In this document: piece by piece, positions 54,305 through 62,680 of the stretch
How the letters are laid out: the number at the start of each line of letters is the position of its first letter
How positions within the stretch are numbered: position 1 is the first letter of the stretch
Source of the DNA: Neisseria zoodegmatis
GTDB lineage: Bacteria > Pseudomonadota > Gammaproteobacteria > Burkholderiales > Neisseriaceae
Assembly: GCF_900187305.1 (NCBI RefSeq)
Contig: NZ_LT906434.1
Location: 744,001 to 808,000 of the forward strand
Direction: 5' to 3'
DNA: 64,000 bases
Made by a program: the position numbers and the translations under genes
Notes under the pieces: generated by a model
What the model was told of the DNA's origin: nothing
The model's input: only the letters and a program-made list of their open reading frames with translations
Database searches by the model: none

Positions 54305-56353
54305 TCAAGCGGCTTCTACATCAAACCCGCTGTGACGCAGCAACGCGTCGATTTCAGGTTCGCGGCCGCGGAAGGCTTTGAACGATTCCATCGCGCTGCG
54401 TGAACCGCCCACGGCGAGGATTTCCATCCAGAAGCGTTTGCCGGTGGCTTTGATGTCGTCGCTTTCTTCAAAGGCGGCGTAGGCATCGGCCGACAGCACT
54501 TCCGCCCATGCGTAGCTGTAATAGCCTGCCGAATAGCCGCCGGCGAAGATATGGCTGAAGCTGTTGGCAAAGCGGTTGTAGGCAGGCGGCTGGATAACGG
54601 CTACTTCTTTACGCACGTTTTCCAACACCTGCGCCCAGTTTTTCAGACGGCCTTCGTCGCTTTCGCTGTAAATCAGCATGTCGAACAGGGCAAATTCCAT
54701 TTGGCGTACGAGGAACATGCCGCGCTGGAAGTTTTTCGCCGCCACCATTTTGTCGAACAATTCGCGCGGCAGGGCGGCTCCGTTGTCTTCGTGCGACGAC
54801 ATTTCCGCCAGCACGTCGTATTCCCACGCAAAGTTTTCCATAAACTGGCTCGGCAGTTCGACTGCATCCCATTCCACGCCGTTGATGCCGGAAACACCCA
54901 ATTCGTCGACTTGCGTGAGCAGGTGGTGCAGGCCGTGGCCGGTTTCGTGGTAGAGCGTGATGATTTCGTCGTGGCTGAGGCGCGATTCTTTGCCGTTCAC
55001 GGGCGGGGTGAAGTTGCACACCAGATAAGCCACCGGCGTTTGGGTTTGGCCGATGCGGTTGCCGGAGATGAAACGGCGGCGGCCGCGGTAGTCGTTCATC
55101 CAAGCACCGCCGCGTTTGCCTTCGCGGGCAAACAGGTCGAGATACACGCCGCCGATGATCGAGCCGCCTTTTTCCAGCTCGAAATAGCGCACGTCGGGGT
55201 GCCACACGGGTACGGTTTTTTCAATGAAGTTCACGCCGTACAAACGGTTGACTTGGGCAAACAGGCCGGCCAGCACTTTGCCGACGGGGAAGTATTTTTT
55301 CACTTCGGTTTCGCTAAAAGCGTATTTGGCTTGGCGCAGCTTTTCACTGGCGTAGGTCAGATCCCACGATTGCGGGTCGGCAATGCCCAAGGTTTCGCGC
55401 GCGAACGCCTGCACTTCGGCCAAGTCTTTTTCGGCGAACGGTTTGGCGCGGCGGGCCAAGTCGTGCAGGAAATCCAGCACTTGCTGCGGGGTTTCGGCCA
55501 TTTTGGTGGCGAGCGAAAGTTCGGCGAAGTTGGCAAAACCCAGCAGTTTGGCTTCCTGCAAGGCGATTTCCAAGCGGCGACTGATGTTGGCGGTGTTGTC
55601 GAACTTGCCTTCGTCGCTCAATTCGCTGGCGCGGGTAACGTAGGCGCGGTAGATGTTTTCGCGCAATTCGCGGTTGTCGGCGTATTGCATCACGGCGATG
55701 TAGTGCGGCATTTGCAGGCCGATTTTGTAGCCTTCCTTGCCTTCGGCTTGGGCTGCGGCGGCGAACATGGCCATCGCGTCTTCGGGCAGGCCGGAGAGTT
55801 GGCTGTCGTCGTCGAAATAAAGCGCGAACGCATCGGTGGCATCGAGCACGTTTTGCGAGAACTGCGCGCCGAGCTGTGCGCCTTCGGTTTGCAGTGCGGC
55901 AAACTCGGCCTGCTGTTCGGGCGGCAGTTCGGCACCGCTTAATACGAAGTCGCGCAGGTCGTGGTTGAGTTTGGTTTGCTGGGCGGCATCGAGTTTGGCG
56001 AATTCGGGCGAGTTTTTAATTGCTTTGAAGCGTTCGTACAGCTCGATGTCTTGGCCGATTTCGGTAAAGAATACGGTTACTTCGGGCATCAATTCGTTGT
56101 ACACGGCGCGTAATTCGGGCGTGTCGGCCACGGAATTCAAATGTGCCACCACGCCCCAAATACGGCCCACGCGCTCGGTGAGGTCGGTAAGTTTTTCAAC
56201 GGTGTTTTCCCAAGTGATGTCGCTTTGGGCTTTAACGGCGGCGATTTCCGCGCGCGCTTCGGTCATGGCGGCTTCCATCGCGGGGCGGATGTCGGCGGTT
56301 TGGATGCGGTCGAAACGGGGTTCGTCGGCGAGGTTCAGTAATACGTTGCTCAT
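54305..56353 (-). CDS. prlC: Oligopeptidase A (M3 zinc metallopeptidase)
   Basis: Cytosolic peptidase that degrades short peptides, including cleaved signal peptides. The 682-aa protein has the M3 zinc motif His469-Glu470-Thr-Gly-His473 in a Tyr-His-Glu-Thr-Gly-His-Gly-Leu-His-His context, and a downstream Trp-Asp-Ala-Val-Glu-Leu-Pro-Ser-Gln that holds the third ligand. Full length and ordinary for OpdA/PrlC. Codon use is GC-richer than the T6SS block. Confidence 0.95.
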   Translation of the reverse strand: MSNVLLNLADEPRFDRIQTADIRPAMEAAMTEARAEIAAVKAQSDITWENTVEKLTDLTERVGRIWGVVAHLNSVADTPELRAVYNELMPEVTVFFTEIGQDIELYERFKAIKNSPEFAKLDAAQQTKLNHDLRDFVLSGAELPPEQQAEFAALQTEGAQLGAQFSQNVLDATDAFALYFDDDSQLSGLPEDAMAMFAAAAQAEGKEGYKIGLQMPHYIAVMQYADNRELRENIYRAYVTRASELSDEGKFDNTANISRRLEIALQEAKLLGFANFAELSLATKMAETPQQVLDFLHDLARRAKPFAEKDLAEVQAFARETLGIADPQSWDLTYASEKLRQAKYAFSETEVKKYFPVGKVLAGLFAQVNRLYGVNFIEKTVPVWHPDVRYFELEKGGSIIGGVYLDLFAREGKRGGAWMNDYRGRRRFISGNRIGQTQTPVAYLVCNFTPPVNGKESRLSHDEIITLYHETGHGLHHLLTQVDELGVSGINGVEWDAVELPSQFMENFAWEYDVLAEMSSHEDNGAALPRELFDKMVAAKNFQRGMFLVRQMEFALFDMLIYSESDEGRLKNWAQVLENVRKEVAVIQPPAYNRFANSFSHIFAGGYSAGYYSYAWAEVLSADAYAAFEESDDIKATGKRFWMEILAVGGSRSAMESFKAFRGREPEIDALLRHSGFDVEAA

Positions 56354-56668
56354 GGTTTTCCTTTGGATGTTTTCAGACGGCCTGAATGGGGAGGCCGTCT
56401 GAAAAAAACGGGTAAGATGGGAATCAAACGGGGTGTATATAGTGCCGGATGGAGTAAATTCAAAGTGCTTCTTTGATTGGCAATACGGTAAAAACGGCGG
56501 TTTCTGAATATAACAAAAATCATGCGGGCGGGGTGGGCGGTTTCATTGTTATTGTCGAATCAAATGATTAAAACCGCAAATGCCGGCAAACCCGCCGCAT
56601 CGGTTTGCTTCGCTATCGTCTCCGAATGGTATAGAATAGCCCTACACAAACCGCTACTAACTATAACT
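56354..56668. other. Divergent prlC / arsR-family upstream region
   Basis: Contains a DUS pair at about 56375-56403 near the prlC start. A TTGCTT (56605-56610) and TATAGA (56630-56635) with a 19-bp spacer form a weak promoter candidate for the regulator. The open frame upstream of 56669 lacks a ribosome-binding site. Confidence 0.45.
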
Positions 56669-56965
56669 ATGGAAATATCATCCGATACCGTCCGCACGGC
56701 CATGCAGCTCAAGCTGATTGCCCATCCGCAGCGGCTGGCCATTGCGAAGCTGCTGCTGGAAAGCGAACATAGCGCCGCGGAAATTGCCCAAGCAACGGGC
56801 ATTCATGTTACCACCGTGTCCAACCATTTGAATAAAATGCGCAGCGGCGGCGCGGTTGATTTCACGCGCTACCACCGTGTGATGCAATACCGGCTCACTT
56901 CGCCGCTGATTGTCGCCGTGCTCCGTGCCGTGCAGGAAAACGGCGGTGGCAAAGAGGCCGTCTGA
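56669..56965 (+). CDS. ArsR-family winged-helix regulator
   Basis: 98-aa regulator. Residues about 15-75 are a typical ArsR winged helix: Leu-Lys-Leu-Ile-Ala-His-Pro-Gln-Arg-Leu-Ala-Ile, Ala-Ala-Glu-Ile-Ala-Gln-Ala-Thr-Gly-Ile-His, and Thr-Val-Ser-Asn-His-Leu-Asn-Lys-Met-Arg. No cysteine is present, so it is not a standard thiol-based metal sensor. The open frame starts at 56522, but ATG 56669 gives the normal family size. Its stop codon lies inside a DUS (56955-56966). xth follows 30 bp later; a functional link is not clear. Confidence 0.85.
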   Translation: MEISSDTVRTAMQLKLIAHPQRLAIAKLLLESEHSAAEIAQATGIHVTTVSNHLNKMRSGGAVDFTRYHRVMQYRLTSPLIVAVLRAVQENGGGKEAV

Positions 56966-56995
56966 AAAACGCTTTGGAAACAGACAAAACACATC

Positions 56996-57766
56996 ATGAA
57001 AATCGCTACTTGGAACGTAAATTCCCTCAATGTGCGCCTGCCGCAGGTGCAGGATTGGCTGCAACAGCACAGCCCCGACGTATTGGTTTTGCAGGAACTC
57101 AAGCTCGACCAAGACAAATACCCCGCCGCCGTTTTCCAAATGGGCGGCTGGCATACCGTGTGGAGCGGTCAAAAAACCTATAACGGCGTGGCCATCATCA
57201 GCAAAGAAGCCCCGCAAGACGTGCACACCGGCCTGCCCGCGCTGCCCGACGACCCGCAGCGGCGCGTGATTGCCGCCACCGTTAACGGCGTGCGCGTGAT
57301 CAACGTATATTGCGTGAACGGCGAAGCACCCGACAGCCCGAAATTCCAATATAAAGAACAATGGTTCGCCGCGCTGACCGAATTTGTGCGCGATGAGATG
57401 AGCAGCTACGAAAAGCTGGTGTTGCTGGGCGATTTCAATATCGCTCCCACCGATTTGGATTGCTACGACCCCGAAAAATGGCGTGAAAAAATCCATTGCA
57501 CCAGTATCGAGCGGTCGTGGTTCCAAAAACTGCTCGATTTAGGGCTGACCGACAGCCTGCGCCACCGCCATCCCGAAGAAGTGATGTACACATGGTGGGA
57601 TTACCGCGGCGCGATGTTCCAACGCAAACAGGGTTTGCGTATCGACCACCTGCTGATTACCCCCGCCTTGCGCGATGCCCTGCAAGACGTGCAGGTGGAT
57701 TTGGAAGCCCGCGCACAAGAACGCCCCAGCGACCATGCGCCGGTGTGGGCGGAGTTTGCCGTTTAA
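56996..57766 (+). CDS. xth: Exodeoxyribonuclease III
   Basis: AP endonuclease and 3'-exonuclease of base-excision repair. The 256-aa protein shows Trp-Asn-Val-Asn-Ser-Leu-Asn-Val-Arg at the start, Leu-Gln-Glu-Leu-Lys (metal-binding Glu near residue 34), Gly-Asp-Phe-Asn-Ile-Ala near 150, and Ser-Asp-His-Ala-Pro-Val-Trp near 248 (catalytic His). Neisseria encodes two relatives (NApe and NExo); I cannot assign this one with certainty. Confidence 0.93.
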   Translation: MKIATWNVNSLNVRLPQVQDWLQQHSPDVLVLQELKLDQDKYPAAVFQMGGWHTVWSGQKTYNGVAIISKEAPQDVHTGLPALPDDPQRRVIAATVNGVRVINVYCVNGEAPDSPKFQYKEQWFAALTEFVRDEMSSYEKLVLLGDFNIAPTDLDCYDPEKWREKIHCTSIERSWFQKLLDLGLTDSLRHRHPEEVMYTWWDYRGAMFQRKQGLRIDHLLITPALRDALQDVQVDLEARAQERPSDHAPVWAEFAV

Positions 57767-57794
57767 ACCGCATTAACCCGAATGCCCGATGGCA

Positions 57795-57826
57795 TGAGGC
57801 CGTCTGAAAACTTTCAGACGGCCTCA
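57795..57826. terminator. DUS-pair terminator after xth
   Basis: TGAGGCCGTCTGAAA and its complement, 29 bp past the xth stop. Confidence 0.85.
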
Positions 57827-57899
57827 ACCCTTGTCTTTCATACTTAAACCATTCCTCAAATTATCTATCTTTTCATCACTCTATTTATTAAAGCTAAAA

Positions 57900-58865
57900 A
57901 TGTACTCACGATTTTTCAAACCCAAATTTTTTCTCAATCTCATGCTCGCGCTCGCCGCCGTGCCTGCCGCCGCACACGCCGCGCAGTGCACGAATGCCGG
58001 CTTGGACGTGGTGGTGCTCGGTTCGGGTGGCCCCGAATTGAGCGACAAACGCGCTTCCACCGGCTATCTAGTGCGTGAAAACGGCAAGGCCCGTTTCATT
58101 ATCGACTTCGGCGCAGGCTCTTCACTCAACTTCGAGCGTGCGGGCGGCGACATCAAAGACTTGGAAGCCCTGCTGTTTACCCATTTCCATGTCGATCATT
58201 CCAACGACTTGCCCGCATTGGTCAAAGCCTCGTATTTTTCCGAACGTAACCGCGACTTGCCGGTTTATGGCCCCACCGGAAACCACGCCATCCCGACCAC
58301 GCCGTTATTTGTAGAGCGGCAGTTCGGCGAAAAAGGCGTTTATCCGTATTTGTCGGACTTCCTCACCGGTGAAGCCGCGTTCGCCTTGAAGCCGATAGCG
58401 GTTAACGCCGATAAAAAACAGCCCAAACTGTTTGAAACCAAGCTCGGCGGCTTTACCTTGAAAGCCATTCCCGTAGAACACGGTTTGCTGCCTTCTTTGG
58501 GTTGGCGCATCGAGAAAAACGGCTGCTCCGTAACCATGTCGGGCGATACCAGCAACATCGGTAAAACTTTGGACGTGTTGGCGAAGAATACGGATGTTTT
58601 CATCGCCCACAATGCCGTGCCGGAAACCGCGCGCGACAAAATCGCCTTGAAACTGCACATGACGCCGTCTGAAATCGGCCGCATCGCCCAAACTACCGGC
58701 AGCCGCAGCGTGGTGTTGTCGCACTTTATGCGCCGTACCGAAAACGTGAAGCCCGCCACTTCCGCCGCCATCCGCAAAACCTACCAAGGCAAGCTGGCGT
58801 TTGCGCAAGACTGCGATATTTATTCGCTCAAAACCGGCATGAAAACCGGAAGCTGCAAGCGGTAA
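57900..58865 (+). CDS. Exported metallo-beta-lactamase-fold hydrolase
   Basis: 321-aa protein with a signal peptide (about residues 1-28, ending Ala-His-Ala-Ala), so it is likely periplasmic. It has the MBL-fold metal motif Thr-His-Phe-His-Val-Asp-His at about residue 93, Gly-Asp-Thr-Ser near 220, and a later Ser-His-Phe. The pattern is closer to RNase Z/arylsulfatase-type MBL proteins than to beta-lactamases. Two mature cysteines could form a disulfide. Substrate unknown. ATG 57900 is used rather than a longer open frame from 57831 because of the signal peptide. Confidence 0.83.
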   Translation: MYSRFFKPKFFLNLMLALAAVPAAAHAAQCTNAGLDVVVLGSGGPELSDKRASTGYLVRENGKARFIIDFGAGSSLNFERAGGDIKDLEALLFTHFHVDHSNDLPALVKASYFSERNRDLPVYGPTGNHAIPTTPLFVERQFGEKGVYPYLSDFLTGEAAFALKPIAVNADKKQPKLFETKLGGFTLKAIPVEHGLLPSLGWRIEKNGCSVTMSGDTSNIGKTLDVLAKNTDVFIAHNAVPETARDKIALKLHMTPSEIGRIAQTTGSRSVVLSHFMRRTENVKPATSAAIRKTYQGKLAFAQDCDIYSLKTGMKTGSCKR

Positions 58866-58877
58866 GAACGCAAAACA

Positions 58878-58912
58878 AAGACCCGATAAAATGATTTATC
58901 GGGTCTTTTTAA
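58878..58912 (+). terminator. Terminator of the exported MBL gene
   Basis: AAGACCCGATAAA and TTTATCGGGTCTT form a 13-bp stem with a T tract. Confidence 0.9.
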
Positions 58913-58999
58913 TTTAAGCCTTTAATCAAATCGGCTTCCTTGCCTCATCATGGATTTCGGAAAGGAAGCCGATAAACAGTCATTCAGAGAACTGTGGGA

Positions 59000-59683
59000 T
59001 TATTGTTGCTGGGCGGCGCGAATGGCGTTTTGATCAGGATTGATCAAGATTTCTACGCGACGGTTTTTCGCGCGGCCTTCGGGCGTGTCGTTACCCGCTA
59101 CCGGTTGGCGCGAACCGTAACCGATGGTGCTGAGGCGTGAAGCGGCTACGCCGCGGCGGTTCAGATAGTCGGCTACGGATTGGGCGCGGCGTTGCGACAG
59201 CGGCTCGTTAATCGCGTCGTTACCGGTGTTGTCGGTGTGGCCGGCGATGGTCAGCGTGGTGTCGTGGTATTGAACCAGCGTTTCAGCCGCTTTGTTCAAC
59301 GCATCCATAGCATTGCCGCTCAGCGTGGCGCTGTTGGTAGCGAAAGTTACGCTTTCAGGCATGATCAGTTTGATTTGGTTGCCTTGGCGTTCTACTTCCA
59401 CGTTGGTATTGGCTAAGCTTTCGCGCAGTTTTTTCTCTTGATAATCCATGTAGCCGCCGACGCCTGCACCGACTGCGCCGCAAGCCAAAGCCGAGTTACG
59501 CGCGCCTTTGCCGCCGTGGGTCAATGCGCCGACGATGCCGCAGGCTGCCGCGCCGCCCAAGCCGTACATGGCGGTTTTGCTCATTTTTTGCTGGCCGGTT
59601 ACAGGGTCGGTAACGCAACCTGAAAGCATCAGTGCGGAGGTTGCGGCCAATACGGTGAAGGGTTTCAACAGTTTCATGATCAT
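59000..59683 (-). CDS. OmpA-domain lipoprotein, YiaD-like
   Basis: 227-aa lipoprotein (lipobox Leu-Ser-Gly-Cys near residue 23). A glycine-rich membrane-associated stretch (about residues 40-80, with the Gly-Gly-Ala-Ala-Ala-Cys and Gly-Ala-Gly-Val-Gly-Gly-Tyr segments) is followed by an OmpA peptidoglycan-binding domain (about 105-220) with Gly-His-Thr-Asp-Asn-Thr-Gly, Leu-Ser-Gln-Arg-Arg-Ala, and Asn-Arg-Arg-Val-Glu-Ile. Likely anchors the outer membrane to peptidoglycan. Start is ATG 59683 or 59677; AAGGAAA lies just upstream of both. Single gene between convergent neighbours. Confidence 0.88.
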   Translation of the reverse strand: MIMKLLKPFTVLAATSALMLSGCVTDPVTGQQKMSKTAMYGLGGAAACGIVGALTHGGKGARNSALACGAVGAGVGGYMDYQEKKLRESLANTNVEVERQGNQIKLIMPESVTFATNSATLSGNAMDALNKAAETLVQYHDTTLTIAGHTDNTGNDAINEPLSQRRAQSVADYLNRRGVAASRLSTIGYGSRQPVAGNDTPEGRAKNRRVEILINPDQNAIRAAQQQ

Positions 59684-59822
59684 TTTCCTTTCGGTTTCGA
59701 AGTGATTATTTAGACTTCAAGCATGCTTCGGGTGGGCATGTTATCGGATTCACTATATAGAAATCATATGGGTAAAACAGTTTGCTTAACTTGATATTAC
59801 ACAGTTGGCGGTTTGCTTACTG

Positions 59823-59848
59823 TTCAGACGGCATCGAGGCCGTCTGAA
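59823..59848 (-). terminator. Inverted DUS hairpin after the YoaK-like gene
   Basis: TTCAGACGGC and GCCGTCTGAA pair around a 6-base loop, about 57 bp past the stop at 59905. The two DUS are in the tail-to-tail orientation, unlike most pairs here. Confidence 0.6.
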
Positions 59849-59904
59849 TATGATAAACCGTATCTTTTATGATACAGCTTAAATGCGGGATAAATGCCGG
59901 GCGT

Positions 59905-60771
59905 TTATGGTTTGGGGTGTTTGTGGCGGCGGTATTTTTGCAGCCGCTGCATCAGCATCAGCTTGATTCTCAGTTTGACGTCGTAGCCGACGGAGCCGAA
60001 GCCCAAGATAAACAACACGGCGGCAACGGGCAGGGCGAAGTGGTGGCCGACGGTGTGGTAGCCCCATGCGCCGATGAGTCCGCCCGCGAAAAAGGCCAGC
60101 AGCAGGCCGGTGAACAGTTTGGCTTTGGGTTTGTTGACATGCACATGCGGCAGCTTGGGGTTTTCGCTGCGGCTGTAATAGAGCATTTTGGAAATTTCGA
60201 TACCTAAATCGGTGGCGGTGCCGGTCATGTGGGTGGAGCGGATGGCGCCGCCGGAAAGTATGGTAATCACGGTGTTGTGCATACCCATAATGAAGCACAG
60301 TAAAAACATCGCCAGCGAGGGCATTTCGGCGATTTCCCATTCCAGCGCGGTTACGCCGAGTATGCCGAACAGCAGCATATAAACGCCTTCAAGCCACATG
60401 GAAAAGCCGAAGCCGCCGCGAAAGCGCCGTCTTTTCGCCCAGAGCACCACCCAGCTGGAATGCGCCGCGCCGAGAATGAAGCACACCAGCCCGAGCATGC
60501 CGATCATCACGACTTTCCATTCGCCCAAATAAGCCATATCGGCGGCATGCGACAGCTCGCCTGTAACGTGCGAAGTGTAGCGTGCGACGGCAAAAAAACC
60601 GCCGGCGTTAATCGCACCGGCCAGCAAAGCCATCAGGTAGCCGAGAATGCGGAAGCGCACGTCGCTGACGTTGTGCTCGTGCAGATACGGTTTGTCGGCC
60701 TGCCAAAACGGCTGCGTGCTTTTTGCGCGGCGGCGTTTGCTGCGGTAGGAGTCGGGGGCTTGGTTATCCAT
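59905..60771 (-). CDS. YoaK/DUF1275-family membrane protein
   Basis: Integral membrane protein of unknown function. From ATG 60771 it is 288 aa; a GTG at 60801 would add 10 residues. Residues about 1-40 are Arg/Lys-rich and cytoplasmic, then about six hydrophobic helices with Gly-Tyr-Leu-Met-Ala-Leu-Leu-Ala-Gly-Ala-Ile-Asn-Ala-Gly-Gly-Phe-Phe at the first, Ser-His-Val-Thr-Gly and Asn-Thr-Val-Ile-Thr-Ile in loops, and Met-Thr-Gly-Thr-Ala-Thr-Asp. The Thr-Gly-rich loops match DUF1275. A His/Lys-rich C-terminus is present. A transporter role is only a guess. Confidence 0.8.
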   Translation of the reverse strand: MDNQAPDSYRSKRRRAKSTQPFWQADKPYLHEHNVSDVRFRILGYLMALLAGAINAGGFFAVARYTSHVTGELSHAADMAYLGEWKVVMIGMLGLVCFILGAAHSSWVVLWAKRRRFRGGFGFSMWLEGVYMLLFGILGVTALEWEIAEMPSLAMFLLCFIMGMHNTVITILSGGAIRSTHMTGTATDLGIEISKMLYYSRSENPKLPHVHVNKPKAKLFTGLLLAFFAGGLIGAWGYHTVGHHFALPVAAVLFILGFGSVGYDVKLRIKLMLMQRLQKYRRHKHPKP

Positions 60772-60827
60772 GTAGGGAATAAATGTAGATGTGCTGATCA
60801 CATAGTTGCCTGCGGATATTGTACCGT

Positions 60828-60856
60828 GCCGTCTGAAAAAAGAAAGTTCAGACGGC
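60828..60856 (-). terminator. DUS-pair terminator after ligE
   Basis: GCCGTCTGAA and its complement around a short A-rich loop, 56 bp past the ligE stop. Confidence 0.7.
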
Positions 60857-60911
60857 CTGCGGTGTTTTGCTTAGGCAGTCGGAGGGATTTGCATGGATAA
60901 GCCGTTCAACA

Positions 60912-61724
60912 TTATGGCTCTTTTCGAACGCGGATAAATGTGGCAAAGCGCGGCGTGCCTTTTTGTGTGAAGCCGCTGTAACGGTAGGTAACCGTGCTGC
61001 CGACGGGCGGGGGATTGGCGCGGTCGGCATCTTTCAGGCCGCTGCCGATGCGGAACTCGCCGTGCCGGTTGGTGCAGCCCAAAGCGCCTACCATGCCTGA
61101 ATATTTGCCTTTGCCTTCATAGTGGCGGGTGACGGTGCATTCGTCGTCGTGCCGGCTTTTGAGTTTCAGCAGGTAATCGCTTCTGCCGCTTTGATAGGGT
61201 ATGTCGGGGTGGCGCAACATCACGCCTTCGCCGCCCGCTGCTTCCACTTGCTTTAAAAATGCGCGGGCATGGGCGTTATCTTTCACCGGTGTTTGCGGAA
61301 TAATTTTAATCGGTGCTTGCGGATGCTGTTTCAGCCAGCTTTCCAATACGGCCAAACGCCGGTAGAGATTGCCTTGTGCCTGTGGCACGTCGAATACATG
61401 CAGTTTGATGTGGCGCCAATCGGCGGAACCGGAGCGTACGGTGGCGGAGATGTGTTCGAATTGTCCTCTTCGGCTGAACAGCTCGCCGTCTATGGGGTAG
61501 GGCGGGAAATGGGCGGTGTAGCCTGCCGGCGGGGTAAACGCATGGCCTTGGCGGCTGATCAGCTGCTTGCCGTTCCAATACGCGCGTACGCCGTCGAGCT
61601 TTTCGCTCATGGCCCAGCCTGCGATATTTTGACCTTTGTATTCTTTGGCCAGCAGCAAACTGGGCGGCGCGGCGACGGCGGCCTGCGTGATAAACCAAGC
61701 GCAAGAGAGTATGATGGCTTTCAT
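60912..61724 (-). CDS. ligE: Periplasmic minimal ATP-dependent DNA ligase LigE
   Basis: Small two-domain DNA ligase (adenylation plus OB fold) with an export signal; homologues in Neisseria and other competent bacteria are thought to act on DNA outside the cytoplasm. The 270-aa protein has a signal peptide (about residues 1-19, ending Ala-Val-Ala-Ala), the nucleotidyl motif Glu-Lys42-Leu-Asp-Gly-Val-Arg, Ile-Asp-Gly-Glu-Leu (motif III) near residue 78, Glu-Gly-Val-Met (motif IV) and a Lys-Leu-Lys pair (motif V) near 187. Single-stranded neighbours show no operon. A role in uptake or extracellular DNA is plausible. Confidence 0.9.
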   Translation of the reverse strand: MKAIILSCAWFITQAAVAAPPSLLLAKEYKGQNIAGWAMSEKLDGVRAYWNGKQLISRQGHAFTPPAGYTAHFPPYPIDGELFSRRGQFEHISATVRSGSADWRHIKLHVFDVPQAQGNLYRRLAVLESWLKQHPQAPIKIIPQTPVKDNAHARAFLKQVEAAGGEGVMLRHPDIPYQSGRSDYLLKLKSRHDDECTVTRHYEGKGKYSGMVGALGCTNRHGEFRIGSGLKDADRANPPPVGSTVTYRYSGFTQKGTPRFATFIRVRKEP

Positions 61725-61809
61725 TTTGTTTCCTGTAATGTGTCGTATTATTTTAATGATTAGGCAGGATACTATTACAGGCCGTCTGAAAAATAAAGGA
61801 ATCTGATAA

Positions 61810-62448
61810 ATGACTTTGCAATGTGAAATGATTGCGGTAACGCCGTTCCGTCAAAACTGCACGCTGATTTGGGATGATGAAACCCGCGAGGCGGTGTTGA
61901 CCGATGTGGGCGGAGACGTGCCGTTTTTGTTGGAAGAAATCAAAAAACACGATTTGAAGCTGACCGCTATTTGGCTGACGCACGGTCATTTGGATCATGC
62001 CGGCGGTGTGGTCGAGCTGCTTTCGCAAGTTGACGTGCCGGTATTGGGGCCGCACGAGGAAGATTTGTTTTTGCTGGAGCAGCTGCCGCAGATAACGGCG
62101 CAATACGGCTTTCCCGTGTCGCCGTCGTTCACACCGACGCGCTGGCTGAAAGAAGGGGATGCGCTCACGGTAGGGAAATATGCTTTTGACGTGCTGCATA
62201 TCCCCGGCCACACGCCCGGTCATGTTGTGTTTTATTGTAAAGATGCGGAATTATTGATAGCAGGGGATGTCTTGTTTTATGAAAGCATCGGCAGAACCGA
62301 CTTCCCGCGCGGAAACCATGCCGATCTGATCCACAATATCACAAGCAAACTGCTGGCATTGCCCGAAAGTATCACCGTGATCAGCGGGCACGGAAGAACG
62401 ACGACGATAGGGCACGAGAAACATCATAATCCGTATTTGCGGGGATGA
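61810..62448 (+). CDS. Glyoxalase-II-like metallo-beta-lactamase hydrolase (GloC type)
   Basis: 212-aa cytosolic MBL-fold hydrolase. The metal site is intact: His58-x-His60-x-Asp62-His63 in Thr-His-Gly-His-Leu-Asp-His, then Pro-Gly-His-Thr-Pro-Gly-His near residue 135, Ala-Gly-Asp-Val-Leu near 155, and Ser-Gly-His-Gly near 193. The length and motif spacing match the short GloC/YcbL glyoxalase II group, which hydrolyses S-lactoylglutathione. The assignment is by family. Confidence 0.87.
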   Translation: MTLQCEMIAVTPFRQNCTLIWDDETREAVLTDVGGDVPFLLEEIKKHDLKLTAIWLTHGHLDHAGGVVELLSQVDVPVLGPHEEDLFLLEQLPQITAQYGFPVSPSFTPTRWLKEGDALTVGKYAFDVLHIPGHTPGHVVFYCKDAELLIAGDVLFYESIGRTDFPRGNHADLIHNITSKLLALPESITVISGHGRTTTIGHEKHHNPYLRG

Positions 62449-62499
62449 TTTTTTCTGTAAAGAAATGAAAACTTAAAAAATGCCTATGGGTTTTTTGAA

Positions 62500-62515
62500 A
62501 GATGCTTCGGCATCT
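62500..62515 (+). terminator. Weak UUCG-loop hairpin after the GloC-like gene
   Basis: AGATGC-TTCG-GCATCT is a short stem capped by a stable TTCG loop, followed by a moderately T-rich tail, 52 bp past the stop. Confidence 0.45.
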
Positions 62516-62680
62516 GTTTCATTTCCCGGCGGGCTGCGTGATATTGCCGATACACAGTTAAGTTTAAGTGTCAGGAATAGCCTTATGGCGAAGCGGTCAA
62601 ACGCTTAACAAGCAGACTTGCGGAGCCGTATTTTATTTTTGGTGCTTATTTTCGACACCTCTCACACAAGGAGAAGAAGC

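Noticed and set aside
54551..55942. 463-codon plus-strand open frame opposite prlC
   Set aside because: It is antisense to a complete M3 peptidase with an intact zinc motif; its composition is typical of a shadow frame in GC-rich coding DNA.
62481..62609. 42-codon frame after the GloC-like gene
   Set aside because: No ribosome-binding site, and it overlaps a UUCG hairpin; not enough evidence for a gene.
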